64,000 nt of DNA from Acanthosoma haemorrhoidale (GCA_930367205.1 OV884014.1:111055138-111119137), one strand, 5' to 3'; counted from the stretch's first letter, positions 12,601 to 25,805 are shown. A program made the numbers and translations. Notes: a model not told the origin generated them from the sequence alone.

Positions 12601-13398
12601 ACCAGTAGCAGAGCCTCTACCTTGGGGGGCGGCAATGTTCTGACCTGTAGTAGAGCCTCTACCTTGGGGGGCGGCAATGTTCTGACCAGTAGCAGAGCCT
12701 CTACCTTGGGGGGCGGCAATGTTCTGACCAGTAGCAGAGCCTCTACCTTGGGGGGCGGCAATGTTCTGACCTGTAGTAGAGCCTCTACCTTGGGGGGCGG
12801 CAATGTTCTGACCTGTAGTAGAGCCTCTACCTTGGGCGGCGGCAATTTTCTGACCGGTAGTAGAGCCTTTACCTTGGGGGGCGGCAATGTTCTGACCTGT
12901 AGTAGAGTCTCTACCTTGGGGGGGGGCGGCAATGTTCTGACCTGTAGCAGAGCCTCTACCTTGGGGGGGCGGCAATGTTCTGACCTGTAGCAGAGCCTCT
13001 ACCTTGGGGGGCGGCAATGTTCTGACCTGTAGTAGAGCCTCTACCTTGGGCGGCGGCAATTTTCTGACCGGTAGTAGAGCCTTTACCTTGGGGGGCGGCA
13101 ATGTTCTGACCTGTAGTAGAGTCTCTACCTTGGGGGGGCGGCAATTTTCTGATCGGTAGTAGAACCTCTACCTTCGGAGGTGGCAATGTTCTGACCGGTA
13201 GTAGAGCCTCTACCATGGGGGGCGGCAATGTTCTGACCTGTAGTAGAGCCTCTACCTTAGGGGGTGGCAATTTTCTGACCGGTAGTAGAACCTCTACCTT
13301 CGGGGGCGGCAATTTTCTGACCGGTAGTAGAACCTCTAGCTTCGGGGGCGGCAATTTTCTGACCGGTAGTAGAACCTCTAGCTTCGGGGACGGCAATG
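12601..13398. repeat. 42-bp G-rich minisatellite, about 18 units
   Basis: Tandem units of 42 bp, each with ACCTTGGGGGGCGGCAAT, a TTCTGACC step and GTAGTAGAGCCTCT. About 18 full units plus partial ends. Some units gain G (43 or 45 bp). A higher-order pattern is visible: units at 12829-12957 (TTTTCTGACCGG; GTCTCT; expanded G run) recur in the same order at 13043-13170. Because 42 is a multiple of 3, several frames on both strands stay open, giving repeats such as GRGSTTGQNIAAPQ. This does not prove coding. Confidence 0.95.
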
Positions 13399-13939
13399 AA
13401 TTCCTACGTACGCATACGTGTAAACAATTTTTTTTTTGCGTATCTTGCGCAATCGCGGACAAGGACTAAAACGAAAGATACAATATATCAAACCTCACAC
13501 GCGTACAATGGATACTTGAGATTAATTATGCGTTTCATTGATCAGACAATTAAAGGTTGTATAAATAGATCGAGCACCTGCTGATAATTTTTGAAAGAGG
13601 TGTGTCTTGTGATTGGGCATTGGCAAAACGTTTGATTAATTTGTACACTCTTCAATGACAACAATTTGAAGAAATAACGAAAAGAAAAATAAATTTATCG
13701 GATATACTGTTCTCATTTGGGGCAAGAATGGGCAACTATCATCTGTAATAGTTATAATACTAGTTAAAAAAACCACTATGCGCAAAACGAATCAATATCA
13801 AGTGTATCCAGGTCATTTTTCTCTAAGATTTTAACTATTCCCCGCCAACAAAACTATGACAAATTGTATTTGTCTACATATATATATTGAAACTTCTTGA
13901 TTATGATAAAATTAAAATCTGCCATATTAGGCAATAAGT

Positions 13940-14595
13940 AATTGTGATAAATGTTCTCATTCACACTATATTTACAATTCTTCATTCACTCGCTCATTCA
14001 AGCAGTATTTACAAACAGCCCAGAGACCTCTCAAGTCCACATGGTTGTCACCTCCCTCGCGTGCGAAGGAGGGAGCGGAGTCTTGAGAAGTCCCCCACGC
14101 TCCTACGTCAGCCACGTCACCGGATACGAGCCAGCGGAGGCTGACGAAGAGCGCGAGAGCCACATACGCTCAGGACATGATTGGAGAAACTGGACATTGC
14201 CAGGACTCCCGCTGTCACGCATTTATAGCAGGTCACGAGGCCACTGCCTTTTTAATCTCTGAGGAGGGTTATAGGGATGAGTGGTGCAGTGTAATGACTG
14301 TGCTAGGGGATTAGGGTGGTTGGATAGGTTACTATGGGATTTCATGAACTTGGAAGGGATGAGTTCAAGAATGTAGGGAATATTAAGATCGTTATGAAGG
14401 GTTTTGTTGCTGACGTAATAAGGGGCATTTACTATTGTTCTCAGGACTTTTGATTGAAAGGACTGGATGCGGCTTGATGTTCGACTTTTTTGCAGTCCCC
14501 CATAGCTCTATTCCGTATGTCCAGATTGGCTTACTATACTGGCAGTATAGCTTTGTAGATTAGTAATTTGTTTTCTATTGAGAGACGTATGTTAC
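13940..14595 (-). mobile_element. Second LINE family, RT-end and 3' fragment (minus copy)
   Basis: The reverse complement of this stretch follows 10.6-11.2 kb closely over about 600 bp (shared anchors at 14470-14520 versus 10670-10710 and 14085-14180 versus 10980-11080). It encodes the same Jockey-type RT end (LLIYKAILP, YGIELWGTAKKSNIKPHPVL, NAPYYVSNKTLHNDL). It carries a 36-bp extra GC-rich piece near 14040-14075 that the plus copy lacks. It lies tail to tail with the plus copy across the minisatellite. Confidence 0.75.
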
Positions 14596-14599
14596 ATAT

Positions 14600-15354
14600 A
14601 TACTTCTTCAACGTGATTAGGATCCGATAACGTCAATATGTTTAATGAGTGCGACGTGAACTGAAGAGAAAAAAAAACAGTTGTGAGAAGTCGTTTCTTT
14701 TGCAAACTTTAAAGGACGAGAGGAGTAAATTTCCATAAACTTAAGAATCCATTTTGATGAATAAATTATCAACTATACATAATTAACAACAAAACAACTA
14801 ATGAATATGTATTTGTATTACACAACACATGCCGATCTTAACGATTTAAATCCATTATTGAGTTAAAAACGAGAAAGTAACTTTGGCAATAGTCACATCG
14901 TGAGCTGTGTGGACATCACCAACAATAGAACAACAGCACACGTGTTGACGTGTGAAAGAAAGAAACGGCCTAGGCGAACGTTGACAGAGATGTCTTCACT
15001 AATTGGCAAAAGAGTTCATCCACGCATGTTTCAGCTGCTTAGAACAAACGGTCGACCCGCAGGCAGTAAACCACCACGGCGAAAAATCAGAAAAATGAAA
15101 ATAGTAAAAATACAATTTAACACAAAAAAATGAATTCAGGCCACTTTATCAACACTTGTCTACCTGCTACACTAAACACGGAACCGTTACAAACCTCTGA
15201 CACAAACTGACTATACAAATGTAACAATTTGAACGTACGGACATACAAACTATCAGGATAACATAAGCCTTTGTATGTATCTAACAGAACATTGTTAAGA
15301 GACTTGAACAAATGATCTGTACAAGAATGTATTCATAGACAGTTAAATAATCTT
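14600..15354. other. AT-rich DNA with a weak 77-codon open frame
   Basis: The plus frame at 14900-15133 has a basic end (KPPRRKIRKMKIVK) but no family signal or splice support. Confidence 0.4.
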
Positions 15355-15830
15355 TGTCTTTTAAAAGAAAAGAAAGAAAAGCTTTATTAAGAAGTACAAG
15401 CAAAACACTGGTATATACAAATATTAAGAGTTACGTTACTACATACTGGGTGGAATGTCTAGGCACAAGTGTGGTCTGGGGCTAAAGCTGAGACATATAT
15501 GTATAAGAAAAGGATAAGATTCTGGGAGGTAGGGAGGTCTTGGAGGGATGCGGTTGCTTACTTAAAAATAACAGGGAACCATCAGTGACTTCCATGAAGT
15601 CACGAGGCAGGTATGCAGTTCTGCTCAAGCCCCTTTCTACTTGTTATTAGCATTATATATAATATTAGCATTAAAATATTCTTAGCATTATAAAATTTAC
15701 GATGCTGTACAGCACACTTCACGAATACTACAAATAATGTAAACCTAAACACTTAATCCTCATAATCGCTCAGAAGACTCCGGAGTCTTCACACGGACCC
15801 GGCCAGCAGTGAGTGCACTACACATCAACA
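15355..15830 (-). mobile_element. Probable Copia-like 3' LTR with polypurine tract
   Basis: On the minus strand, AAGAGGAGGAAG (rc of 15831-15842) is directly followed by TGTTGATGTG, the usual polypurine tract plus LTR start of a retrotransposon 3' end. The LTR runs down to about 15355 and holds AATAAA (rc of about 15384-15389) in a CTTAATAAAGC context. A second copy is cut by the right end of the window. No pol coding sequence is seen inside, so the element is truncated. Confidence 0.5.
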
Positions 15831-15962
15831 CTTCCTCCTCTTAAACATATGTTTAAGATGTTCTTTATGTGCTTATAATGTACATAACGGCTTATCCTAA
15901 TATTTTATTTCATAAAATATAAACCAATAATTTATAACATAGTAAAAGAAAACACTTTCGAA

Positions 15963-16105
15963 TTTTCTTCGATGTTGTAAATGTAACAACAATGATTTAT
16001 AATAATAAGTTTTCGTCGATGTTGTAAATGTAACAACAATGATTTATAGTAATAAGTTTTCTTCGATGTCTTAAATGTAACAACAATGATTTAGTGATAA
16101 GTTTT
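15963..16105. repeat. 47-bp tandem repeat, about 3 units
   Basis: CGATGTTGTAAATGTAACAA starts at 15970 and again at 16017, with a diverged copy at 16064, giving a period of 47 bp. AT-rich satellite-like array with no coding sense. Confidence 0.85.
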
Positions 16106-19100
16106 CTAATGACTCGACTAGAGACTAGATATATGAAGACATTCATTTGATTTTTGAACCGTTCGGCGTCTAGTAATATCAAATAAAGAAATTTTCTCTT
16201 TCTATAATCATTTTACAGAAAAAAAAGTAATTAATCCACGTGTCAATTTTTAATGTTTCCTTTTAATTTATTTTCTCACCATTGTCACAGACGGATAAAT
16301 TTCTCAGAAGCTGTCATCAGGCTGATTCTTCTCAGTTGTATTTAAATGGTATTTCTGTATTGTAACAATTGCATCAGACAATAGTAACCATGCAACATGC
16401 ATGCAGCCACAGTTCACACTGCATAAATAAATACAATTAAGCGATGCAGTGATATAACGGTATAATTAATTCCAAGTGCAAAACGGAAGCGAGTCTGAAA
16501 AAAATCTATGAAAATGTAATAAATATATTGCACAATGAAGGTTTTCGTTACCGATGAGAAAACGTTTCATAATCAAAACATCTTACAATACAATCAATAT
16601 GACAGATCCCGGTATCGATGTCATCAATTCGATAACCTATTGAAAAATATATAAATTATTTTTGGATGGTTATAATTTAATGTCGGTAACTTGGACACTT
16701 GACTGATAAAAAAAAATTTTCTGGATTACAAAAAACAAAAAAAAAAGTTAACGAACCCCCCCCCCTCTAAAAAAAAAAAAAGAGATATGTTTTTATATTT
16801 TACCATAAAATATTTCGGGTTCCAATGGAATCGATCGTTATTTGGGAGGCATTGGACGTTCGTGACACAGAATATATATAATTCATAGATTTATCTACGT
16901 ATTTGCTCTATCAGTGTGGCCCCTGCGGGAAATAACCTGTAGCAATGGAAATCTTTTGGATAACATTACTAACGTGGCAATTAAAACTAACAACTGCACG
17001 ACTGTCATAAGACGATAGCTCACGTAACTTAACCAGAAGTCAAAGATAGCTCACGGGAAATGTAGATAAATTTCATATTCCACAATAAATAAACACATTC
17101 TACAGTTAATTATACCTTGTGGTATAGCCTTATTACACCCCTGCTATTATTAATGATAATTAGCAAACAAAATAATTGCACGAGCGAGGATCTTCTCTCC
17201 TGTTGGCCAAACACTTGCAACACCACCCATACTTCAATTTGCCCAGAGCTAGTTTGCAAGACATAATATGAATATATTAATAAATATTTACAGTCAATTT
17301 ATTTTTCATTACGGTACAGATGACAGTACTCATAATCATATTCAGAGCGAGTTCTTCTGAGATTTTTCATCTGGTATTAAACAAATTTATAGGTCAATCT
17401 TTGCAAGATATACTAAAGTTGTTATTATTGGTTACTTCTTGATATAACTAGATGAAATAAAAATTATTAAAAAGTCTCCGAATCAGCAGTTACCCAAACT
17501 TACTACAACATAATTTTAAAAAATGTAAGACGAATTAAATATTACATTTATTGAACGTTTCCTGAGCATTCCTTCAAATCGAATAATAATAGAGATATGA
17601 AATTTTAACGAAATTTGTTACCCGAACGTCAACAAGAGAACCAAACATATTTGAATAGTAGAACATTTCAAGCTAAAATTTAGATAATCTTACTTAGTTT
17701 AACTTATTTTTCTTTCATGTTTCGTTCACTATTATACTAAGAATTATTTTGTAAGGTTTATGTATAGTAGGTAATTTTCTATTTTCAGGGGGGCGAATCA
17801 ACGCATCACAAGCGACAGACATGTCAAAATTGGCCTTATCTATCGTAAACTTAATGATCACAAATGTATGCATCGAAGCCGAAGCTATTGGAAACCAAAT
17901 CGAATTAAGTGCGATGCAGGTCTCAATTAATAATTTTGCGTAAAGATTTTAATGCCTTTTTGCAATAAGATACCGCTAAAATCCCAAGGCATCAGTGCGC
18001 GTGGAGATATATCTCTAATATATATAATAATAATATAATATAATAATAAAAAATAATAATATATATATAATATCCCTATTCTCATTTCATTATGTGGTCG
18101 TCAAATGGAACCTAGCTCTTCGTGTCTCTACGTTAAACATGAGTTGAGTTTTGGTGATTTTGAAACGGATGAAGAGATATCAGTATTTCAGTCTGCGCAA
18201 AATTATAATTTAATAATCAGACTAATTCTTATCTTGAAGCTTCGCTGTCACCCCGAAAGAATATTCCAACCTCTACTATCGAAATTACCTTTTCTTAATT
18301 TATGAAGTTATAGCCTACATAGATGTGTCTATGGCAGGAAGAAGTGGATTTGTCTTAAAGACGGCGTCACGTTAGAAAATTGCTCACAACAGGAAATCCT
18401 GAGTAAGAAATTCGTCTTGACCGCAATGACGACCCTACAGTGAGGTAGAAATGTTTCCCTATTTAAAAATCGACATTTTCCTTATTAAAAGGCAGATTTG
18501 TTTAACACCTAATAATTTTGTCTGTAGGTAGAATATATAAGCTATATTACTGCCGACTCCGAAGGTACACAAAACGGTTCTTACTAGGGCGTACCATTTT
18601 CAGATGCCCCCCCCCCTGGTCTTGAGAGATTGCTAAGCAGTACAGCCCTAAAGAAATCGTCAAGAATATCCTATGATATTTTTCTGGTTTTGTTTGGTTT
18701 TTATTATATCTAAACCATAAAACGAAAGTTTTTCACTCGTGTTTATATACGTCATGTCCTTTGTCCCAATCCCCCTGCTGTTAAGCTGAAGGGAATATTA
18801 AAACGGACTGGTCCCCTATTTAAGGAACCATTCATTAATAATCATGATTTAGCATCTCATTCATGCTTTATTTAGACAATTACATTCACACACACAGGTG
18901 AGAAATAGGAGGCAACGAAGTCCCCTTCCACCTCACTATCTAACCACGAAGACCGGAGAGATGGCAAGAGAGCCACAGACGCTCAGGACACGGGTGGTGA
19001 TTGCAGCCATTGACAATGACTAATTAATTAATTTAGTAATAAAATATTTTTCTATAATATTAAATTATGTATCAAATATTTGATCTCGACCTCCTCGTTT

Positions 19101-19209
19101 TTTTTGAGACGTAATATTTTTCATGGTGTTACATTTGATGTTACAGAAAGAACAGACTCTGTTAAAAAATAACGAGTAGCCGCTAATTAATTAATCAACA
19201 ATGAGAAAA
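16106..19209. other. AT-rich DNA with simple repeats
   Basis: Contains a C run followed by an A run at about 16756-16781, a TA-rich simple repeat at 18016-18072 and a C run near 18607. The stretch 18870-19020 weakly resembles the 3' tail of the second LINE family. No gene seen; may belong to mitoferrin intron 1. Confidence 0.5.
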
Positions 19210-19445
19210 AACTGTTTTTTTCTTTCTTTCATAGCCCCTTAAAATTTACAGATAATTATATACAATTATAGATCCTCAGGCGAATCTATTTACAAATTAT
19301 TTTTGTATTTCCTGTAGCGTCACTACATTATATACAGGTTTTGCTATTTTATAAAATTTATATAATGAAATAAACAAGTATAACGATACACATTATACGT
19401 GACTGGACTGAACTGACTTATAAAGGTGATGGGGCTCACCTTTAT
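19210..19445 (-). mobile_element. LINE 3'UTR fragment (copy C), uninterrupted
   Basis: Minus-strand 3' end of the same LINE family: GGTGAGCCCCATCACCTTT (rc of 19425-19443), the segment split by the LTR at 61.2 kb, and the terminal GGGGCTATGAAAGAAAGAAA. It has no coding part. It is the intact reference that dates the LTR insertion as later than the LINE copy at 60.7-62.2 kb. Confidence 0.75.
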
Positions 19446-19555
19446 CTATTATTAAATACGGTATCGAATTAAATAACTGTGCGTCCTCATTAATAATGCC
19501 TATTATATAAATAAGGGCTTTAGTAGACTTTTAATGCAATAAGCCGTTAAAACTT

Positions 19556-19608
19556 TCAATAATTAATTAAGATTATTAATAATTAATTAAGATTATTAAT
19601 AATTAATT
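19556..19608. repeat. 20-bp AT-rich tandem repeat
   Basis: AATAATTAATTAAGATTATT repeated twice and followed by a partial third copy. Simple-sequence origin. Confidence 0.8.
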
Positions 19609-20149
19609 TTAATTGCGCTATGCATCACAGTGGACTGTTTTTCTTTTAAAGTTTCCTAGTCAGGATCCACTAGTGCTTACATTGTCTAGCTACTCAGTTT
19701 CCCTTACAAGGCCGAGTGGATCCATTCACAGACTCATACCCATCGGAAAAAAAAACCTAAAGAGGCAGGGCCGGATTTAAAGCGAGTAGTGCCCTTAGCT
19801 AAAAATGTTTGAGGCCCCATTTGGATATATTTAGAAACGAAATAACTAGTTGATCCGAACGGAGCAGAGCTCATCTGTCACCATTTTTTTTTTTCGTGAT
19901 TACATTCAATATTATTTCATTTAATTTACTACCTAACATTTTCCTAAGATAATCACGAGCTAAATTGCTATTTAGCTGAAGTAAAGGGCATATTATTAGT
20001 CAAGGAACTCAGGGCTATTAGCATGGTGTACTTATATAATATAACATTTAAATTTACCGTAGACTTTAATTTAGTTTATTGTTCTTTATGCCCGGAGAAA
20101 ATTATTTAAAAATTAAAATTAATTTTCAAGTAGCCGGAACCAATATCAT

Positions 20150-20245
20150 CTAGGCACGGAGCTCTCACGTGTTAGCGACTACAGATTATGGGTTTGAATC
20201 CCAAACAGGAAACTATATTTATTTCACTTAAATAAACAGTTAAGA
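20150..20245 (+). repeat. tRNA-derived SINE head
   Basis: GGAGCTCTCACGTGTTAGCGAC, then GGGTTTGAATCCC (B box with stem), then TATATTTATTTCACTT, the tail shared with the copy at 10.4 kb. Confidence 0.6.
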
Positions 20246-23200
20246 TTTTCATGTCCTGGCTAGGAGAGAATAATAAATAAACAATCTACTCCGTGGCAGT
20301 GCTTTATCCGTGGTTTTTTTGAAATAATACAAAACAATTCTTTAATAACCAACGCATAACTAGTATCAACGTTAGTACATTGTAGAAAGCAGTGAGCGAA
20401 GCGTTAGAGAACGTATGTAAGTCACACAGCGGGGCCACAAGGCCACAGAAGACGATTATACGCCCACTTCCGAGAATCATACAATTACGCAGTGACTAGA
20501 TAGTTATAACTGGTGACTCTCACACCGTACAAGCCAATGTACACTGAGGTATATGCGCACAATACCACAGAGAATAAATCTTTTATTATAGCATTTTAGA
20601 CTAGCGCGCTATAACAAGGACCAGTCACAACGCCATTTTTAAAGTTTAATGATTTTTTCCAAAAGCACAATGTTCTCAGCTTGATACATGCCTACTTCAC
20701 ACCTTTAGAATGGCATTCCGGATTGCAGGGGATGGAAGGAGCATACTAAAGGGAGATGGATGAAAAGGATGTTGAGGTCAAAGTGAATATTTGTTGCATT
20801 GGTTTCTGGCGGAGAATTCGTCTGTTTCTCGTCCTTCGGAATTGCTGTAGTATGTGGGGCCCTATGCGAGTGGCGTGTGATTTGGGTTTTAGTAATAATG
20901 GATTGGTCGGACAAAAAAACTGCAATACAGGACAAGCGACGGGTGAAGGAGGGTGACATGGTAGAACCAAGGTTTCAGAGTACAAAAGTAATAGGATGGA
21001 ACTGGGGACACGGTTTCGGAGAACGCCAGTCAGCAGCAAGGATCCCGATATAGAAGAAGCCTAGGAGATGAAACGGAACCGACAATCCGATAGCGTAACT
21101 GGATAGAGAGTGATAAATGGAAATTATGAGGGGGTAAAACTAATAATTTTTTTTTCCAGATCATTTTGTTTGAAGAATATTTCTATGGAGGGGAAAAATA
21201 AGTGGTTTTGAGAAATGAGTGATAGGCGAAGGGCAGCCATGAAACTGATTTCTGTGAAAAATGTGAATGATAAAGACCAAACCAGTATTGTACTTAATAA
21301 AATATACTTAAATTAAATTTTTACAGCCGGAACGAATCCCTACGGCCTTCGTACGAGCAACAGAGGGACCGCTATCCCAGACAAATCGAGAAAACAAGGG
21401 GACAATAATTCTCGAATCGCAACGAACCTCACAGTTTCTAACTAATCGAATCAATTTTGATAATAAACTCCTTAATTATCAGACAGTCTGTGTTGTTCTT
21501 CTATTAGTTCTGCAATGCCCCCTAGGTCTACGTCACATTTGCCTAACGGGTGTTCCTCGTTGGAGTCCAAGCCTTTCCAGGTATTCCAACCTCTATGTCC
21601 ACCGGTATTTTCGCACCTATTTGTCCATTCGTAGGGAACACAACCAAGGGTTTGTCCAAACCCTCAGCGGGTAACTCTCCAATTACTGCAATCTGGAATA
21701 TACAGCAGAAAAGTGTGTACATACCAAAGTAAGGAAAATGTTATAACAGGTAGAGGTATCACCTCATTTGGGATGGGGACAACACCCCCCCCCCCTCGTG
21801 TTATGATCACCTCTCTCATAATTTAACACTATTCCTCAGTTTAATTCGAAATTATTGTGCAATTGACAACAAATATGCGAACCGGTTTAATACTTTTTCA
21901 CGAAAAATACTACGGAATACCGAGATTTTTTTTATGTAGACATGTTCACATTTTACGAAAATAATAATTGTAATATATTCCAAGCTTGGGTACAGAAAAT
22001 TCCTTTAGTATCGTTATATAATTGACCATAAAACAAAATTGTACATAACCTATTACAAAATACAAATAAACTGTAAATGAACGAATTTTCTGATCTATCA
22101 CAGTTGATTATTTTTTGTTAATCGTTCACATCCGACGCTAAAAAGTGTATTTTTGTTCAATTCAAGAGAGGATATCCGATAGAAAGAAACGAGACGAAGC
22201 CAAATAAGTAAGTAATAATGTCGGAAGGATATGCGTTTCAGCTCTGGGACGCTGCGGTACGACCTTGGAGCGATTCAGACAAACAGCACAAGATGTATGC
22301 AGCTGAATACTCAACAGTGTTTTCCGGCTTAAATACAGAAACATAATTAAAACATGTTAGCTTTTATGACAACTATCTCGGACCAAGCCGATACAAACTA
22401 AAAACTGTTCACATTTTAGCTCCACTAATTGTAGGTGAAAAATACTAAAATATCATTATAGCACTGATTTATTAATAAGTATATTTAGTACTAAGGTATT
22501 AAAAAGGGCCACATTATTATATTATTATACCTTCCATGTGTAACATACCGTTCATAGGTAGCACAGAATGATTATTTACTTATATAACAGTTCATATTGT
22601 TTAAAACTCATAATAGTGGTGATACAGTTTGTGATATATTTTTCCAATATCGTATATTCATGATATGGTTCATAAGCTCTAAATAAATGGATGAACTTGA
22701 GTAATGATATCTTCATCGCAATACAAGGAGGAACAGTGAAAAAAAATAATTGGGCGACAAGTAAACGCTGAAGTTATGGTACCGTGTATTCTTTATTATT
22801 CCAGAAAGAACTGGAAGAGTCCAGGTTTTGTTTTGAATTGTGAATGCCGTTTCAGAAAGTGTGGGTAAAATGGTCGGATGGACGGAATCTTGCATTGGTG
22901 CTTGAGGATAAGAGAGTAAGATGTAAAGGAAGGAGCTTGATGCAGGGTTGCGGCAAGCAACAATCTCCAGTTATCTCAAAGGTTAAGCCCAGGAGGCGAT
23001 TCGAAAGTAAAGACTGCCGTACACCATACAACAGTAATCAAAACAGGATTCTTGTCATACGAGTTCACAAGAGCATGGAGCCTTTTGAGAGTGGAAATGG
23101 GTCCTCATGCACTTTGTAATGGCGACATGATCTTTCCGGAATAGGGTTTCTAGGATTAAACCTAAGTTATTGAGAGAGAAGTACTTCATGGGAATGAATA

Positions 23201-25688
23201 GTTAATGATTATAGGCAGATCAGAGAGGTTTTTAAGAATGGAATGTGGGCCTATGAATATTTATTTACTGTACCATTACATATTATCAACCAAATTTCCA
23301 GATACGGGCATACTGTTTTTTTGATTAACAGTTATATGATGTTTTGTCAAACACAAGTGACTGGCCAGATACCACATTATTGAGCCTCAGTGATGCCTCG
23401 GGAAAGATTCTCTACCAACAAGTTGACTAACAGCTGGTTAGACATACTGTCAAACATTTTTGCTACAACTAAACTATAAATCCCTAGCCCTAACTAGACT
23501 ACATAGCCTTGCCTTCTAAATCGGTTTAATCCAATAATATTGGCACCTTTGAAGAATAAAATGTTAATCTGCACTGCTGGAGTATAACTTTTTAGATTTC
23601 AAAAGGGGATCCTCCGTAATACCCTAAAGAAAAAATGACTTTTTTAAATTTGCATTTATTTACTTATGCCCTTATGTACTCTCTCTCATTTAGGGCTGAA
23701 AAAAAGTTGATAAACCTATCGGGAGCCACCCACTTCTATCTATGGAAATGAAATAAAACCATTTTCCATCTATTGATATGAACACAGGACATACAATATA
23801 TCATGAAGCAGTTACAATGGCTCTCAGGTGGTGGGAGTTGCTGGGATAACTGCTTCGTGATATGACGGTTCTGTGTTTAAATCTCCAGGCAGAAAGTGAA
23901 TGTATTTCTTTTTTTCCCTTTAACTTATTAAATTGGGCGTTATTCCTAATAGGGGTCCTAAATAAAGTCTTAATAAAAAAATCTAGACCACATATTAGTT
24001 TAGCTATACAGATTTAATAAGTTTAAATCTTACATAAGGCAATTTATTTTTTAATAATGATTTATTAATTAATTTAACAAAAATCTTTTTATTTGCATCT
24101 CTCTTAAAATATCCGGTATTTATATTAAAATAACTTATAATACTACACCAAATGTTCAAAATAGACAAATGAGCCAATGTCAGATTTAATAGTGTTTTAA
24201 TAATATATATATAGTTAGCAGCCAGAGCTATTATAGTTTATAATTTTCATTGCTAATGAGAGGTCCTTAGGTCGTAAACATTTTTTAATCTCTTACATAA
24301 TAATCTTGGCTATTGAGTAATAATAATGATTAATTAATAGGGGTATCAGAAACAAAATCATAGATTTGAGATTTCTATAATTCAAATGGCAAAAATGGAC
24401 ATAGATCACAAGAAGCTTTAAATAATAACGGAGGAAGGTGAGCATATTCTAAAAATAGTAGATGCAGTTGTGTCAAGAGAGTCTGGCGGTATTTAAAATA
24501 ATTTTTGAGAAATTTTAAGTTTCGCAATATTAATTTATCATGAAATAAATACTGAATCTTTTAAATATCATAATAATAACCAAAAATAAGATACAGATGA
24601 AATAAAAACCAATTTAGAGATGATATTGTTCATGATAAATTTAAAAAGTGGAATAATTTCCAGATAATGGATCAGAATACAAAAATAAATACAAGAAAAT
24701 AAAAAAAAAATTGAACAGATGAAATGTTGTCATTTGTAACAATCATGATAGTTAAATTAGAGGCTCTAACAAATTAAAATCTTCAAAATGACAATTTATT
24801 TACTTATTTCTTTTAATGGAATAGAGTTATAACGTAATATTGCTATTTATTGTGCTTAGAAAATATTATAAACATAGAATCCGCTAAAAACTGCTTTTGT
24901 AAGCATTAAAAGCTAATACCATGCATGAATTTCTGCAATAAAAACGTGAATGATTTGTTTCATATTATAAATTGTGCTCTCGAAGCATAATTGAAGAAGA
25001 AAAAAGTAATAGATAAAGATTTATTTCGAAAGCACCTCAATCGTTACACAGGTATTGTACCGGTATTGGAAATACATCATCGACGGTAGGAAAAAAAAAA
25101 AAAACTAAACTATTTTCTCCATTCTTACAGCTTAGCTCTAAGAACTGGAACAATAATTGCAAAAGTATGATTGTTTCTTGAGGAAAAGTGGGACTATTTT
25201 AATTACACAAAGATGAGCAACCGGACCAAATGGGAAAAAAAAACAGTAGCTTCTCTTTTTAATGAAAATAATACAATATTACCAGCTTATAAACACAGAT
25301 TTATCTTAAAACGTTGGATAAATACTTTTTATAAAATTACAACAAATTTATTAGTTTGTCGATGGACTATTAGATGCATATTTAATAATTGAATAAGTTA
25401 ATGAGTTTAACATGGGAATGAAAAAAATATATATTCTTATTTATATATAGATATCATATTTTTTTAGTAACAATCAAAAGGGTTCGACAAATATTCTACA
25501 AAAAGCCATCAAAGTCAAATTACACTTACTTTACACAAATAAAGACGATATAAATGTTAATAATTAGAAAGTGTTATAGAAAACTATGATAAAGAGATAA
25601 CCTAAAAGTTCGTGATGGGAGAAGTTTGAGGAGTTACAAATAATATTTAAATAAATAATATATTTTTCCAAACATAAATAAAACTCAC
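20246..25688 (-). other. Probable mitoferrin intron 1 (proximal part)
   Basis: Begins with a good GTGAGT donor at 25688 (minus strand). Holds a SINE at 23.82 kb, a long C run near 21786 and two GC-richer unexplained stretches (20705-21060 and 22840-23120) whose open frames show no family resemblance. No second mitoferrin exon was found. Confidence 0.5.
23822..23925 (+). repeat. tRNA-derived SINE head
   Basis: GGTGGGAGTTGCTGGGATAAC and GGTTCTGTGTTTAAATCTCC stand at A/B-box spacing, followed by a T-rich tail (GTATTTCTTTTTTTCCC). Confidence 0.4.
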
Positions 25689-25805
25689 CTTGACAGAATC
25701 AAGCGGGTACATGACACAATGTTCCATAATCCCAGCGAAGGCTCCTGCCATCATGTGGCTGGTGACATTAGTTGTAGGAAGTGTTTCATAGTCCTCAAAG
25801 TTCAT
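25689..25805 (-). CDS. Mitoferrin (SLC25A28/37-like), first coding exon only
   Basis: A 117-nt minus-strand exon begins at the ATG (25805-25803) and ends at a perfect donor, AAG|GTGAGT (intron starts at 25688). It encodes 39 aa, [13 protein letters not shown]... then [23 protein letters not shown]. The segment [19 protein letters not shown] is the start of transmembrane helix 1 with the mitochondrial carrier signature Px[DE]xx[KR] (PLDSVK); the EHCxMYP wording is typical of mitoferrins, inner-membrane carriers that import iron for haem and Fe-S cluster synthesis. The exon ends in phase 0 right after the signature Lys, where a TRMQ-type continuation is expected. I found no further exon on the minus strand down to base 1, so the rest lies outside the window or was missed. 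It is divergent from FBXL4. Confidence 0.85.

Noticed and set aside
12540..13469. Long open frames in the 42-bp repeat, up to 178 codons, on both strands
   Set aside because: The period is a multiple of three and lacks stops in most frames on both strands; several mutually overlapping frames shift wherever a unit gains a G. No splice site, start context or conserved flank supports coding.
20705..21060. Overlapping open frames on both strands (60-97 codons)
   Set aside because: None resembles a known protein, and no transposon hallmark could be fixed; left as unexplained GC-richer DNA within the presumed intron.
21550..21732. Open frame with VGVQAFPGIPTSMSTGIF
   Set aside because: Both strands are open over the same interval and no splice sites or family match were found.
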